Source of the DNA: Odiellus spinosus
Taxonomy: Eukaryota > Arthropoda > Arachnida > Opiliones > Phalangiidae
Assembly: GCA_963920705.1 (NCBI GenBank)
Contig: OY987232.1
Location: 10,815,318 to 10,879,317, forward strand
Reading direction: 5' to 3'
Length of the DNA stretch: 64,000 nt
Part shown: piece after piece, positions 32,602 through 44,592 of the stretch
Layout of the letters: each line of letters begins with the position of its first letter
Numbering within the stretch: the first letter of the stretch is position 1
Position numbers and translations under genes: made by a program
Notes under the pieces: model-generated
Database searches by the model: none
Told to the model about the DNA's origin: nothing
What the model saw: only the letters and a program-made list of their open reading frames with translations

Positions 32602-33826
32602 TCTTATATATAAAAACCACGACGTTCGTTCGTTCGTCGTTCGTTCGTTTTTTCGCGGGGGAATTTATTCCGAGCCGTTCCGGCCCCCCACGAGTTCGCT
32701 AATTTTATTGCTCTTGGAGAAACACGCCGTCTACGGAACAAAATTTAACCTAGGTTCGTAGTTCGTTTTAAATTAAAATTAGAATTAATTGAAAAATTAA
32801 ATCTTCGATTTGGTATCGTTACAAACGTTTCAGTGTTTCGTTAATTTTCTTCCTGTTAGGCCTCCGCTCAGTTTAAATTATAAAATTTAATCGGGGTTCG
32901 TACCGCTTTTTACTCTTTTTAAATTAAAATTAAAGTTAAAAATTACAGTTCGATAAAGGCTTCCGTTCGTTAACACGATAATCTGTCGTTTCAGGAGGAT
33001 CCCGTTGCGGGATGCCTCGCCTTAATGCCGGCCTCCCATTGGTTGATAATGATTTGTATAGTGTAGGGTCTTTTTTTTTTCCCACGGAGGATTGTTAGAC
33101 GCGTAGTAGTAGTCTTATATATTAAAACCCCGCTTAGCATTACAGGGAGCATTTAAAAATGGAGTGGTAATAAATTTTAAACGGAACCTTTTAAACTAAC
33201 GGAAAAAGATGAACATCAAGATGGCCGCCTGCAAAAAGATGAGAGTTAGATGGACGCCTGAAAAAAGATGAAAAGCAAGATGGCCGCCTGAAAAAAAAGA
33301 TGAAAATTAAGATGGAAGCATGAAAAAAGATGAAAAGCAAGATGGCCGCCTTAAAAAAGATGAAAAGTAAGATGGCCGCATGAAAAAAGATGAAAAGTAA
33401 GATGGCCGCATGAAAAAAGATGAAAAGTAAGATGGCCGCATGAAAAAAAAGATGAAAAGTAAGATGGCCGCATGAAAAGCAAGATGGCCGCCGAAAAAAA
33501 GGTGGAAAGGAAGAGGACCGCCCTTAAAAAGATGAAAATAAAAATTAGAATTAAGTTAAAAATTAAATCTTCTTAAAATTAGAATTAAGTGAAAAATTAA
33601 ATCTTCGATTTTTATGTAATGGAACACGATTAATAATTACGAATATGAAAGCAAACATAATTTTTGCTGAAATTTTTTTCTTATATGCTGTTACTAATTA
33701 TAACACTGTTCAATCCTTTTCACCTCTTTTCATATGGCAGGCGCGTGGAAACTCAGATTTTAATACAATTTCATTAGGCCCGAAGCAACTGGATGAAACC
33801 CGCCCGTAGGGCGGGCTTTCAGCTAG
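32602..33826 (+). mobile_element. Non-autonomous Helitron, unit 3 (1225 bp)
   Basis: The 5' end is TCTTATATATAAAAACC and the 3' end ...TTTCAGCTAG (CTRR-type). A 7-bp GC hairpin CCCGCCC-GTA-GGGCGGG (33799-33815) ends 7 bp before CTAG. It is inserted between A and T of host TTTGAA^TTATAAA with no target duplication, and units 1, 2 and 5 show the intact empty site. These are the defining Helitron features. There is no Rep/helicase coding. A second 5'-like end (TCTTATATATTAAAACCCC) lies at 33113, so a 714-bp shorter version is nested inside. The 66-codon open frame at the left end is not considered a gene. Confidence 0.93.
33204..33535. repeat. 30-bp minisatellite inside Helitron
   Basis: About 11 copies built on GATGAAAAGTAAGATGGCCG with an A-run. 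Internal minisatellites are common in non-autonomous Helitrons. Repeated at 38724-39055 in unit 4. Confidence 0.88.
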
Positions 33827-33829
33827 TTA

Positions 33830-34987
33830 TAAATAAAAATATTAAAATGGTTTATCTTAATATAATTATTAATTTAGCTGAAACATGAATCCAAAATAAT
33901 TTAGAAGACATTTAAGATTTATATTTTAGACAAGCTCAAAACTTAAGAAAAGGTGCGTTCACACGGGCATTAAAGACAAAAATCACATAAGATTAGAGAA
34001 GAGACGCGTTCACACGGGTATCCGATGAATATATGGCTCGTACAATATTCATGAACATTGGAAATGGCTTTTCCCCATAAGATGTTATTATAAAATTTTA
34101 CTTCGTCCTAACCTGGAAAAAAGATTATTTTCCACAGGAGCAGGTTCTATTTAACGGCTCTTTTTGTTGATTTCAAGGTGGCCAAAGTATAGATAACCCA
34201 ACCTTGAAAAAAGCAATAACTTCAATAGAAAAAGGTGCTTTTTAACGGCTTGTTTGTTGGTATTATTTCGCAATTCGGAAATTATGTAGGCTTCTATAAG
34301 TATTTTTGTGTCAATACTTCACATTTAAGTTTAAATACATATTTAGACATTATTCTTCAATAAGGTTTAACTATAAATTTTAAAATTTGAACAGATAATG
34401 ATGTCAAATCAGAAATTTCTTGGTATTGCGCGGAGACATGCGCGATAAAAGAGTAAAGGCGGATGCACACTGACTTGTTTTCAAGCGCATCAGGCACCTG
34501 CGCTCATTGAAGTTTATGGGCACGCGAGCGTGAATAAGCGAAAACTCGACCGTGTGCATCCGCCTTAACATTTTACGCCAATTCTGCCACTCTTTTTCTT
34601 AATTGTTTTTGCGTCCAATCATCGTTGTTGTATGACCAGACACACTTGTGTCAATTTTAATATTTTAGTTTAGTTTTGGCTAGGTTAGATCACGTGGTTG
34701 TCAAGGAGGTAGTTTTGGTTTCCCAACTTGTTAATTTAAAACTTTCTATAATCCCGGTATCAATAATTCGAGAATTTTTTTTTTGTATATCGTTTATCAG
34801 ATTTTCTTAGTTACTGAAATGAATTCTTAATACAATGGTATAATTTAATATTTTTGTAATTTCATGAAAACTAACCTGACCAAACTTTTATTTTTTCTAA
34901 TAGTATCAATCCGCTTATTTAATTAGTAAGATATTATTGTGAAATTTAGTAATGAGCCCAGAAGAAAATTTATAGGTCAATAAATAA
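33830..34987. other. Unit 3 spacer, no gene
   Basis: Holds the minisatellite pair and the TAA-flanked 109-bp MITE (34457-34565). No gene. Confidence 0.5.
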
Positions 34988-35166
34988 TTTATTTACGGGA
35001 AAAGAAATGACAATCGTTTGGCATTGAATTGTTTGGTCAAATAAGTAGTATGTAGTTTGAACGAGGTAAGGCTAAAACACCGAAAAATATAATCGTAATG
35101 ATCTAATGTCGCTTGCATCACAGTGAATAGTTCCCATAAAGTAAAGATTTTCACTGCAAGCTCAGT

Positions 35167-35864
35167 TTAGTAATAACCCCCGATTTGTCCGTCATGTCCA
35201 CCAGTTTGGACACCACCAATGGATGGAACAGCTTGGGGACCACCATAAGCGGCAGCAGCGGCGTAATGTTGGACGGTTCCTGGTTCGTTGGTCAAGATCT
35301 TAGCACGGAATCCTAAACCATCGGCGACGTAGCTGACGGTACGGGCACGGCCATCAATATCGTGGATTTGGTAAGATCCAACGGCGTGTCCTGGTCCCCC
35401 TTGTTCGTGGCGACTGTTCTTGGCACCATCGTGACCAACAATATCGTAACCAAAAGCATATTGACCGTGAGGCTAAAATAATGCGCTCGATTAGTTTTTT
35501 GAATCTACAAATTATTCGGGATAAAAGTTGCTCAAATATTACTTGTTGATTCCTGTAGGTGTTACTGACACCGCCTCCGATTCCGCAATAAGCATAACCC
35601 AAAAGGGCGGCGAGGATGGCTACCTAAATTCATAGAAATAATTATTTAAGAATAATTTTCAAATTATGAATAATATTATCTTTCACAAATTTTTGCGATT
35701 AGTTTTAAATTTAGGTTAAATTAGAATTTCAGCGTGGGGTTTTCTTATGTCATGTTATAAAACAAAGTGCATCATGGAGCATATATATTACAATTACGCA
35801 TTTCTAAATTGTATTTTCTAAATACGATTATTCGTCGAATTCAATATTTTACCTTAGCAATCAT
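35167..35864 (-). CDS. Cuticle protein CP8, identical product to CP6
   Basis: Exons 35864-35853, 35623-35543 and 35472-35167; introns 229 and 70 bp; 132 aa, same protein as CP6 and CP7. The intron 2 variant AATGCGCTCGA is shared with CP6 and CP7 and differs from CP9 and CP10. Upstream sequence matches CP7. Confidence 0.94.
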
Positions 35865-35943
35865 ATTTCACAAAATCTTGGAATTAATCCTGGTTTACTT
35901 GGAAGGTGGATTGAATGTGATTGATTTTCAATATTAATTTTCG

Positions 35944-35951
35944 TTTTTATA
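35944..35951 (-). promoter_or_regulatory. TATA box of CP8
   Basis: Minus-strand TATAAAAA, 80 bp upstream of the ATG. Confidence 0.7.
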
Positions 35952-36288
35952 CTAAAGAAAAATTTCACCCATGATCAATTATATGGGTGTGGGTGTATTG
36001 TATATTTATTATGGTGTTGTTATTGGGTCAAAATCATTTTAAGCGTTCAATATGTTACAAGTTCTGTACAACTGGTTTTATTTGATGCAAGAAACATTTT
36101 ATATTTATTCGAAAAACGTGATGAATTTTAAAACTGACTCGGACTTAAAGTGATGGTGATTTAGATGTCCGTAGCTAGGGAATAAAATTCGAGCGGCCCA
36201 AACACAATAGTAAAATTAGGATCTTCAAAGCAAAAAGGCAAATATAGCAAAAAAACAAAATGGAATATGCTTTTACTTTTCGGTAAAA

Positions 36289-36712
36289 GGGAGAATGCAA
36301 CCTAACAACTGTTTTTTATAGATTCCTTATCGTTTAAATACACCACAGCAAAAAAAATCACAATTAAATGTTAAACTAGAGTTAAAGTTAAATCTTGCCC
36401 TGAAAATAGGCTTAGTTGGATTCATAAGGATCCTGAATTTCTTCGCATTGGTGGGTGAGCGACCGATGAGCAAAGGTCCGTCGTTAAGACAAGATCTCAA
36501 TGAGACTTCCAATAACCTTCGATTGGTCGCTGACCCATCATTGAGAAGAATTTGGGATCTGCATGAATCCAGCTAAACCTATTTTTCGGGTTAGTTTTAA
36601 ATTTATTTCTAGTTTATTATCTGTCTGTAAATTTATTTACTGGTGGATTATGCGTACTTAAACGATATGGAATCAATAGAGGAAAACAATTTGCGGTTAG
36701 GTTGCATTCTCC
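36289..36712. mobile_element. MITE family C, unit 4
   Basis: Same inverted ends and position as the unit 3 copy. Confidence 0.85.
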
Positions 36713-36879
36713 TTTTAATATTTGAGTAAAACGTTGAAAATTCGCGCAGTGGAAACCGAGTATAATATGGCTCAGTTTGTAGGCGCAGAAAACACGTTCC
36801 CCTGTATGATCTGTTCAATTATAAATGGAGCGAGTCTAACTTTGGGGGTGATGAAATATCAAGGAGGAATGAACTAAAG

Positions 36880-37353
36880 TATAAAAGCAAATTTTTTCAA
36901 TTGAATCAGAATATCACAATATGGTGGCTTCTATTCAGGAGATCTCCACGAGGCTTGCAATCAAATTCAATGGGTTGCAAGAGCTTAGATGCGAGGAAAT
37001 CAGGATCTCCATGATTTCCGCTAAGCCTATTTTTAGGGTAAGTTTTAAATTTATTTCTAGTTTAGTATTTGTTTTGTAAACTTTTTATTGGTGGATTAGG
37101 CCTATTTAAACAAGAAGTAATCCATAAAAAAATCACTTGTTATTAGGTTTCATTCTCCCTTTAACAAACTACAGGTTAACTCGCTCAAGGTAAGGGAAAC
37201 GATGCTATAGAAACCATACGTAGTTGTAATTGCTAACTTAAGTACTTGCGCCACCTAGATAACCATCCTCAGGTTTCGTTTGGCTTACTGCGGAATTGAC
37301 GGGTGTTCCATTCCTCGGTGGTGTCTCATTTGGAGGGCATGATGGACAAATAA
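36880..37353 (+). pseudogene. Plus-strand cuticle-gene relic R4
   Basis: Fourth relic, TATA box 36880-36886, same deletions as R3 including loss of the GAGGATAC end. Confidence 0.85.
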
Positions 37354-37607
37354 ACTGTTGAATTGTTGTGTGTTAGATTTTAAGAAAATATTAAATTATT
37401 GAACCAATTTTGACCTTTAAAATCTTCTTGTCACCTACATTTGAGAGATGAACAATTAAATAAAATACATATTTCAGATTTATCTTGCAAAATTACAATA
37501 GAATAGTAATAAATATATATAACCATTCGTTTTTTTCTCGCAAACCTAAATGTAACTAATTTAGTTCATCTTGAAGTTTCATCCAAATAGTTACAGATTT
37601 TAATGAA

Positions 37608-37610
<3 letters not shown>

Positions 37611-37644
<34 letters not shown>
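37611..37644. repeat. 34-bp T homopolymer, unit 4
   Basis: Five T shorter than in unit 3; this accounts for the length difference between 30627-34889 and 36152-40409. Confidence 0.9.
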
Positions 37645-37646
<2 letters not shown>

Positions 37647-38121
37647 CTTCACAACTGAACTTTAGTATAGGGGGAAGTTATACACTCGTTGTTTCTGTCT
37701 TTATGTGTGTGTGACTGTCTCTCCGAAATAACTGTAACCGGATATCACTACTGATAATAAAATTGTAATTGCCTTAATAGACCCAGGTTTACTCTCTGTA
37801 ATCTTCATACAGTGTTTAGTACAACACGGGAGGGTCGTGTGTGGGATGGAAGCAACCTTAAAGTACAAAGGAATCATTTAAGGTGTATAGTGAAGGAATC
37901 CAACTTGGCCAGATTGTTCAGTTCATTACCACCTTTCTCCTATTTATACATGTCCATCCAGCAGTGACTCATTAATATGAAACCAATCCTACAATTTGAT
38001 TACAAATTAACTACACCACCATCAGTCTTCCATGCGGAATCGACAGTCCGAAATTAACTCCCACCACCCAACCTAGTGGCGTGATATCTTATTGTGAATT
38101 GAAACGTAATATGCATTTGAA

Positions 38122-39346
38122 TCTTATATATAAAAACCACGACGTTCGTTCGTTCGTCGTTCGTTCGTTTTTTCGCGGGGGAATTTATTCCGAGCCGTTC
38201 CGGCCCCCCACGAGTTCGCTAATTTTATTGCTCTTGGAGAAACACGCCGTCTACGGAACAAAATTTAACCTAGGTTCGTAGTTCGTTTTAAATTAAAATT
38301 AGAATTAATTGAAAAATTAAATCTTCGATTTGGTATCGTTACAAACGTTTCAGTGTTTCGTTAATTTTCTTCCTGTTAGGCCTCCGCTCAGTTTAAATTA
38401 TAAAATTTAATCGGGGTTCGTACCGCTTTTTACTCTTTTTAAATTAAAATTAAAGTTAAAAATTACAGTTCGATAAAGGCTTCCGTTCGTTAACACGATA
38501 ATCTGTCGTTTCAGGAGGATCCCGTTGCGGGATGCCTCGCCTTAATGCCGGCCTCCCATTGGTTGATAATGATTTGTATAGTGTAGGGTCTTTTTTTTTT
38601 CCCACGGAGGATTGTTAGACGCGTAGTAGTAGTCTTATATATTAAAACCCCGCTTAGCATTACAGGGAGCATTTAAAAATGGAGTGGTAATAAATTTTAA
38701 ACGGAACCTTTTAAACTAACGGAAAAAGATGAACATCAAGATGGCCGCCTGCAAAAAGATGAGAGTTAGATGGACGCCTGAAAAAAGATGAAAAGCAAGA
38801 TGGCCGCCTGAAAAAAAAGATGAAAATTAAGATGGAAGCATGAAAAAAGATGAAAAGCAAGATGGCCGCCTTAAAAAAGATGAAAAGTAAGATGGCCGCA
38901 TGAAAAAAGATGAAAAGTAAGATGGCCGCATGAAAAAAGATGAAAAGTAAGATGGCCGCATGAAAAAAAAGATGAAAAGTAAGATGGCCGCATGAAAAGC
39001 AAGATGGCCGCCGAAAAAAAGGTGGAAAGGAAGAGGACCGCCCTTAAAAAGATGAAAATAAAAATTAGAATTAAGTTAAAAATTAAATCTTCTTAAAATT
39101 AGAATTAAGTGAAAAATTAAATCTTCGATTTTTATGTAATGGAACACGATTAATAATTACGAATATGAAAGCAAACATAATTTTTGCTGAAATTTTTTTC
39201 TTATATGCTGTTACTAATTATAACACTGTTCAATCCTTTTCACCTCTTTTCATATGGCAGGCGCGTGGAAACTCAGATTTTAATACAATTTCATTAGGCC
39301 CGAAGCAACTGGATGAAACCCGCCCGTAGGGCGGGCTTTCAGCTAG
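38122..39346 (+). mobile_element. Non-autonomous Helitron, unit 4 (1225 bp)
   Basis: Same length and ends as the unit 3 copy (TC start, hairpin, CTAG end at 39343-39346) at the homologous site. This is a duplicate created when the unit was copied, not a second transposition. Confidence 0.93.
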
Positions 39347-39349
39347 TTA

Positions 39350-40508
39350 TAAATAAAAATATTAAAATGGTTTATCTTAATATAATTATTAATTTAGCTG
39401 AAACATGAATCCAAAATAATTTAGAAGACATTTAAGATTTATATTTTAGACAAGCTCAAAACTTAAGAAAAGGTGCGTTCACACGGGCATTAAAGACAAA
39501 AATCACATAAGATTAGAGAAGAGACGCGTTCACACGGGTATCCGATGAATATATGGCTCGTACAATATTCATGAACATTGGAAATGGCTTTTCCCCATAA
39601 GATGTTATTATAAAATTTTACTTCGTCCTAACCTGGAAAAAAGATTATTTTCCACAGGAGCAGGTTCTATTTAACGGCTCTTTTTGTTGATTTCAAGGTG
39701 GCCAAAGTATAGATAACCCAACCTTGAAAAAAGCAATAACTTCAATAGAAAAAGGTGCTTTTTAACGGCTTGTTTGTTGGTATTATTTCGCAATTCGGAA
39801 ATTATGTAGGCTTCTATAAGTATTTTTGTGTCAATACTTCACATTTAAGTTTAAATACATATTTAGACATTATTCTTCAATAAGGTTTAACTATAAATTT
39901 TAAAATTTGAACAGATAATGATGTCAAATCAGAAATTTCTTGGTATTGCGCGGAGACATGCGCGATAAAAGAGTAAAGGCGGATGCACACTGACTTGTTT
40001 TCAAGCGCATCAGGCACCTGCGCTCATTGAAGTTTATGGGCACGCGAGCGTGAATAAGCGAAAACTCGACCGTGTGCATCCGCCTTAACATTTTACGCCA
40101 ATTCTGCCACTCTTTTTCTTAATTGTTTTTGCGTCCAATCATCGTTGTTGTATGACCAGACACACTTGTGTCAATTTTAATATTTTAGTTTAGTTTTGGC
40201 TAGGTTAGATCACGTGGTTGTCAAGGAGGTAGTTTTGGTTTCCCAACTTGTTAATTTAAAACTTTCTATAATCCCGGTATCAATAATTCGAGAATTTTTT
40301 TTTTGTATATCGTTTATCAGATTTTCTTAGTTACTGAAATGAATTCTTAATACAATGGTATAATTTAATATTTTTGTAATTTCATGAAAACTAACCTGAC
40401 CAAACTTTTATTTGTTTCTAATAGTATAAATCCGCTTATTTAATTAGTAAGATATTATTGTGAAATTTAGTAATGAGCCCAGAAGAAAATTTATAGGTCA
40501 ATAAATAA
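39350..40508. other. Unit 4 spacer, no gene
   Basis: Minisatellite pair and 109-bp MITE (39977-40085). Up to about 40409 it follows unit 3; after that it follows unit 1/5-type sequence. Confidence 0.55.
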
Positions 40509-40686
40509 TTTATTTACGGGAAAAGAAATGACAATCGTTTGGCATTGAATTGTTTGGTCAAATAAATAGTATGTAGTTTGAACGAGGTAAGGCTAAAACA
40601 CCGAAAATATAATCGAAATGATCTAATGTCGCTTGCATCACAGTGAATAGTTCCCATAAAGTAAAGATTTTCACTGCAAGCTCAGT

Positions 40687-41384
40687 TTAGTAATAACCCC
40701 CGATTTGTCCGTCATGTCCACCAGTTTGGACACCACCAATGGATGGAACAGCTTGGGGACCACCATAAGCGGCAGCAGCGGCGTAATGTTGGACGGTTCC
40801 TGGTTCGTTGGTCAAGATCTTAGCACGGAATCCTAAACCATCGGCGACGTAGCTGACGGTACGGGCACGGCCATCAATATCGTGGATTTGGTAAGATCCA
40901 ACGGCGTGTCCTGGTCCCCCTTGTTCGTGGCGACTGTTCTTGGCACCATCGTGACCAACAATATCGTAACCAAAAGCATATTGACCGTGAGGCTAAAATA
41001 ATGCACTCGATTAGTTTTTTGAATCTACAAATTATTCGGGATAAAAATTGCTCAAATATTACTTGTTGATTCCTGTAGGTGTTACTGACACCGCCTCCGA
41101 TTCCGCAATAAGCATAACCCAAAAGGGCGGCGAGGATGGCTACCTAAATTCATAGAAATAATTATTTAAGAATAATTTTCAAATTATGAATAATATAATC
41201 TTTCACTAATTTTTGCGATAAGTTTTAAATTTAGGTTAAATTAGAATTTCAGCGTGGGGTTTTCTTATGTCATGTTATAAAACAAGGTGCATTATGGAGC
41301 ATATATATTACAATTACGCATTTCTAAATTGTATTTTCTAAGTACGATTATTCGTCGAATTCAATATTTTACCTTAGCAATCAT
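40687..41384 (-). CDS. Cuticle protein CP9, identical product to CP6
   Basis: Exons 41384-41373, 41143-41063 and 40992-40687; introns 229 and 70 bp; 132 aa, same protein. Intron 2 carries AATGCACTCGA as in CP10, plus a private AAAATTGC change; intron 1 has private changes (CACTAATTT, GATAAGTT, AAGGTGCATTATGG). It is thus the most diverged of the five in noncoding sequence while unchanged in protein. Confidence 0.94.
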
Positions 41385-41463
41385 ATTTCACAAAATCTTG
41401 GAATTAATCCTGGTTTACTTGGAAGGTGGATTGAATGTGATTGATTTCGAATATTAATTTTCG

Positions 41464-41471
41464 TTTTTATA
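41464..41471 (-). promoter_or_regulatory. TATA box of CP9
   Basis: Minus-strand TATAAAAA, 80 bp upstream of the ATG. Confidence 0.7.
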
Positions 41472-41809
41472 CTAAAGAAAAATTTCACCCATGATCAATT
41501 ATATGGGTGTGGGTGTATTGTATATTTATTATGGTGTTGTTATTGGGTCAAAATCATTTTAAGCGTTCAATATGTTACAAGTTCTGTACAATTGGTTTTA
41601 TTTGATGCAAGAAACATTTTATATTTATTCGAAAAACGTGATGAAATTTAAAACTGACTCGGACTTTAAGAGATGGTGATTTAGTTGTCCCTGGCTAGGG
41701 AATAAAATTCGAGCGGCCCAAACACAATAGTAAAATTAGGATCTTCAAAGCATAAAGGCAAAAATAGCAAAAAAAACAAAATGGAATATGCTTTTACTTT
41801 TCGGTAAAA

Positions 41810-42233
41810 GGGAGAATGCAACCTAACAACTGTTTTTTATAGATTCCTTATCGTTTAAATACACCACAGCAAAAAAAAAATCACAATTAAATGTTAAACT
41901 AGAGTTAAAGTTAAATCTTAACCTGAAAATAGGCTTAGTTGGATTCATAAGGATCCTGAATTTCTTCGCATTGGTGGGTGAGCGACCGATGAGCAAAGGC
42001 CCGTCATTAAGACGAGATCTCAATGAGACTTCCAATAACCTTCGATTGGTCGCTGACCCATCATTGAGAAGAATTTGGGATATGCATGAATCCAGCTAAA
42101 CCTATTTTTAGGGTTAGTTTTAAATTTATTTCTAGTTTAGTATTTGTTTTGTAAATTTTTATTGGTGGATTAGGCCTATTTAAACAAGAAGTAATCCATA
42201 AAAAAATCACTTGTTATTAGGTTTCATTCTCCC
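41810..42233. mobile_element. Hybrid MITE family C, unit 5
   Basis: The left part matches the first MITE of the other units; from about 42110 it matches the partial second MITE that interrupts the relics (TAGTATTTGTTTTGTAAA, then AGGTTTCATTCTCCC). About 510 bp found in other units between the two MITEs is missing. Confidence 0.85.
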
Positions 42234-42235
42234 TT

Positions 42236-42438
42236 TAACAAATTACAGGTTAACTCGCTCAAGGTAATTAAAACGATGCTATAGAAACCATACGTAGTTG
42301 TAATTGCTAACTTAAGTACTTGCGCCACCTAGATAACCATCCTCAGGTTTCGTTTGGCTTACTGCGGAATTGACGGGTGTTCCATTCCTCGGTGGTGTCT
42401 CATTTGGAGGGCATGATGGACAAATAAGAGGATACTAA
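42236..42438 (+). pseudogene. Plus-strand cuticle-gene relic R5, promoterless
   Basis: Fifth relic. Its TATA box and leader were removed with the MITE-to-MITE deletion; only the leader end, intron 1 and the fused exon ends remain. It ends GGACAAATAAGAGGATACTAA as in R1 and R2. Confidence 0.85.
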
Positions 42439-42439
42439 A

Positions 42440-43626
42440 CTGTTGAATTGTTGAGTGTTAGATTTTAAGAAAATATTAAATTATTGAATCAATTTTGTTC
42501 ACCTACATTTGAGAGATGAACAATTAAATAAAATACATATTTCAGATTTATCTTGCAAAATTTCAATAGAATAGTAATAAAAATATATATTAACATTCGT
42601 TTTTTCTCGCAAACCTAAATGTATCTAATTTAGTTCATCTTGAAGTTTCATCCAAATAGTTACAGATTTTAATGAAGTATTTTTTTTCTTTTTACCTGCA
42701 CAACTGAACTTTAGTATAGGGGGAAGTTATACACTCGTTGTTTCTGTCTTTATGTGTGTGTGTGTGACTGTCTCTCCGAAATAACTGTAACCGGATATCA
42801 CTATTGATACTAAAATAGTAATTGCCTTAATAGACCCAGGTTTACTCTTCGTAATCTTCATACAGTGTTTAGTACAACACGGGAGGGTCGTGTGAGGGAT
42901 GGAAGCAACCTTAAAGTACAAAGGAATCACTTAAGGTCTATAGTGAACGAATCCAACTTGGTCAAGATTGTTCAGTTCACTACCACCTTTCTCCTATTTA
43001 TGCATGTCCATCCAGCAGTGACTCATTAATTTGAAACCAATCCTACAATTTGATTACAAATTAACTACACCATCATCAGACTTCCATGCGGAATCGACAG
43101 TCCGAAATTAACTCCCACCACCCAACCTAGTGGCGTGATACCTTTTGGTGAATCGAAACGTAATATGCATTTGAATTATAAATAAAAATATTAAAATGGT
43201 TTATCTTAATATAATTATTAATTTAGCTGAAACATGAATCCAAAATAATTTAGAAGACATTTAAGATTTATATTTTAGACAAGCTCAAAACTTAAGAAAA
43301 GGTGCGTTAACACGGGCATTAAAGACAAAAATCACATAAGATTAGAGAAAAGACGCGTTGTTGTATGACCAGACACACTTGTGTCAATTTTAATATTTTA
43401 GTTTAGTTTTGGCTAGGTTAGATCACGTGGTTTATAAGATTTTTTTAGTTACTGAAATGAATTCTTAATACAATGGTATAATTTAATATTTTTGTAATTT
43501 CATGAAAACTAACCTGACCAAACTTTTATTTGTTTCTAATAGTTTAAATCCGCTTATTTAATTAGTAATATATTGTTGTGAAATTTAGTAATGAGCCCAG
43601 AAGAAAATTTATAGGTCAATAAATAA
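42440..43626. other. Unit 5 spacer with 0.65-kb deletion, no gene
   Basis: Lacks the Helitron and, from about 43360 (GACGCGTTGTTGTATGACC), the sequence that in other units runs from the minisatellite to CATCGTTGTTGTATG, including the 109-bp MITE. Confidence 0.6.
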
Positions 43627-43805
43627 TTTATTTACGGGAAAAGAAATGACAATCGTTTGGCATTGAATTGTTTGGTCAAATAAATAGTATGTAGTTTGAA
43701 CGAGGTAAGGCTAAAACACCGAAAAATATAATGGAAATGATCTAATATCGCTTGCATCACAGAGAATAGTTCCCATAAAGTAAAGATTTTCACTGCAAGC
43801 TCAGT

Positions 43806-44505
43806 TTAGTAATAACCCCCGATTTGTCCGTCATGTCCACCAGTTTGGACACCACCAATGGATGGAACAGCTTGGGGACCACCATAAGCGGCAGCAGCGG
43901 CGTAATGTTGGACGGTTCCTGGTTCGTTGGTCAAGATCTTAGCACGGAATCCTAAACCATCGGCGACGTAGCTGACGGTACGGGCACGGCCATCAATATC
44001 GTGGATTTGGTAAGATCCAACGGCGTGTCCCGGTCCCCCTTGTTCGTGGCGACTGTTCTTGGCACCATCGTGACCAACAATATCGTAACCAAAAGCATAT
44101 TGACCGTGAGGCTAAAATAATGCACTCGATTAGTTTTTTGAATCTACAAATTATTCGGGATAAAAGTTGCTCAAATATTACTTGTTGATTCCTGTAGGTG
44201 TTACTGACACCGCCTCCGATTCCGCAATAAGCATAACCCAAAAGGGCGGCGAGGATGGCTACCTAAATTCATAGAAATAATTATTTAAGAATAATTTTCA
44301 AATTATGAATAATATAATCTTTCACAAATTTTTGCGATTAGTTTTAAATTTAGGTTAAATTAGAATTTCAGCGTGGGGTTTTCTTATGTCATGTTATAAA
44401 ACAAAGTGCATCATGGAGCATATATATATTACAATTCCGCATTTCTAAATTGTATTTTCTAAGTACGATTATTCGTCGAATTCAATATTTTACCTTAGCA
44501 ATCAT
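43806..44505 (-). CDS. Cuticle protein CP10, identical product to CP6
   Basis: Exons 44505-44494, 44262-44182 and 44111-43806; intron 1 is 231 bp and intron 2 is 70 bp; 132 aa. The only coding difference I found among CP6-CP10 is silent, in the GGPGH codons (GGGACCGGGACA here versus GGGACCAGGACA). Last gene of the array; homology ends at 44792, 200 bp beyond the TATA box, so distal upstream elements may differ from its sisters. Confidence 0.94.
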
Positions 44506-44584
44506 ATTTCACAAAATCTTGGAATTAATCCTGGTTTACTTGGAAGGTGGATTGAATGTGATTGATTTCGAATATTAATTTTCG

Positions 44585-44592
44585 TTTTTATA
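44585..44592 (-). promoter_or_regulatory. TATA box of CP10
   Basis: Minus-strand TATAAAAA, 80 bp upstream of the ATG. Confidence 0.7.
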
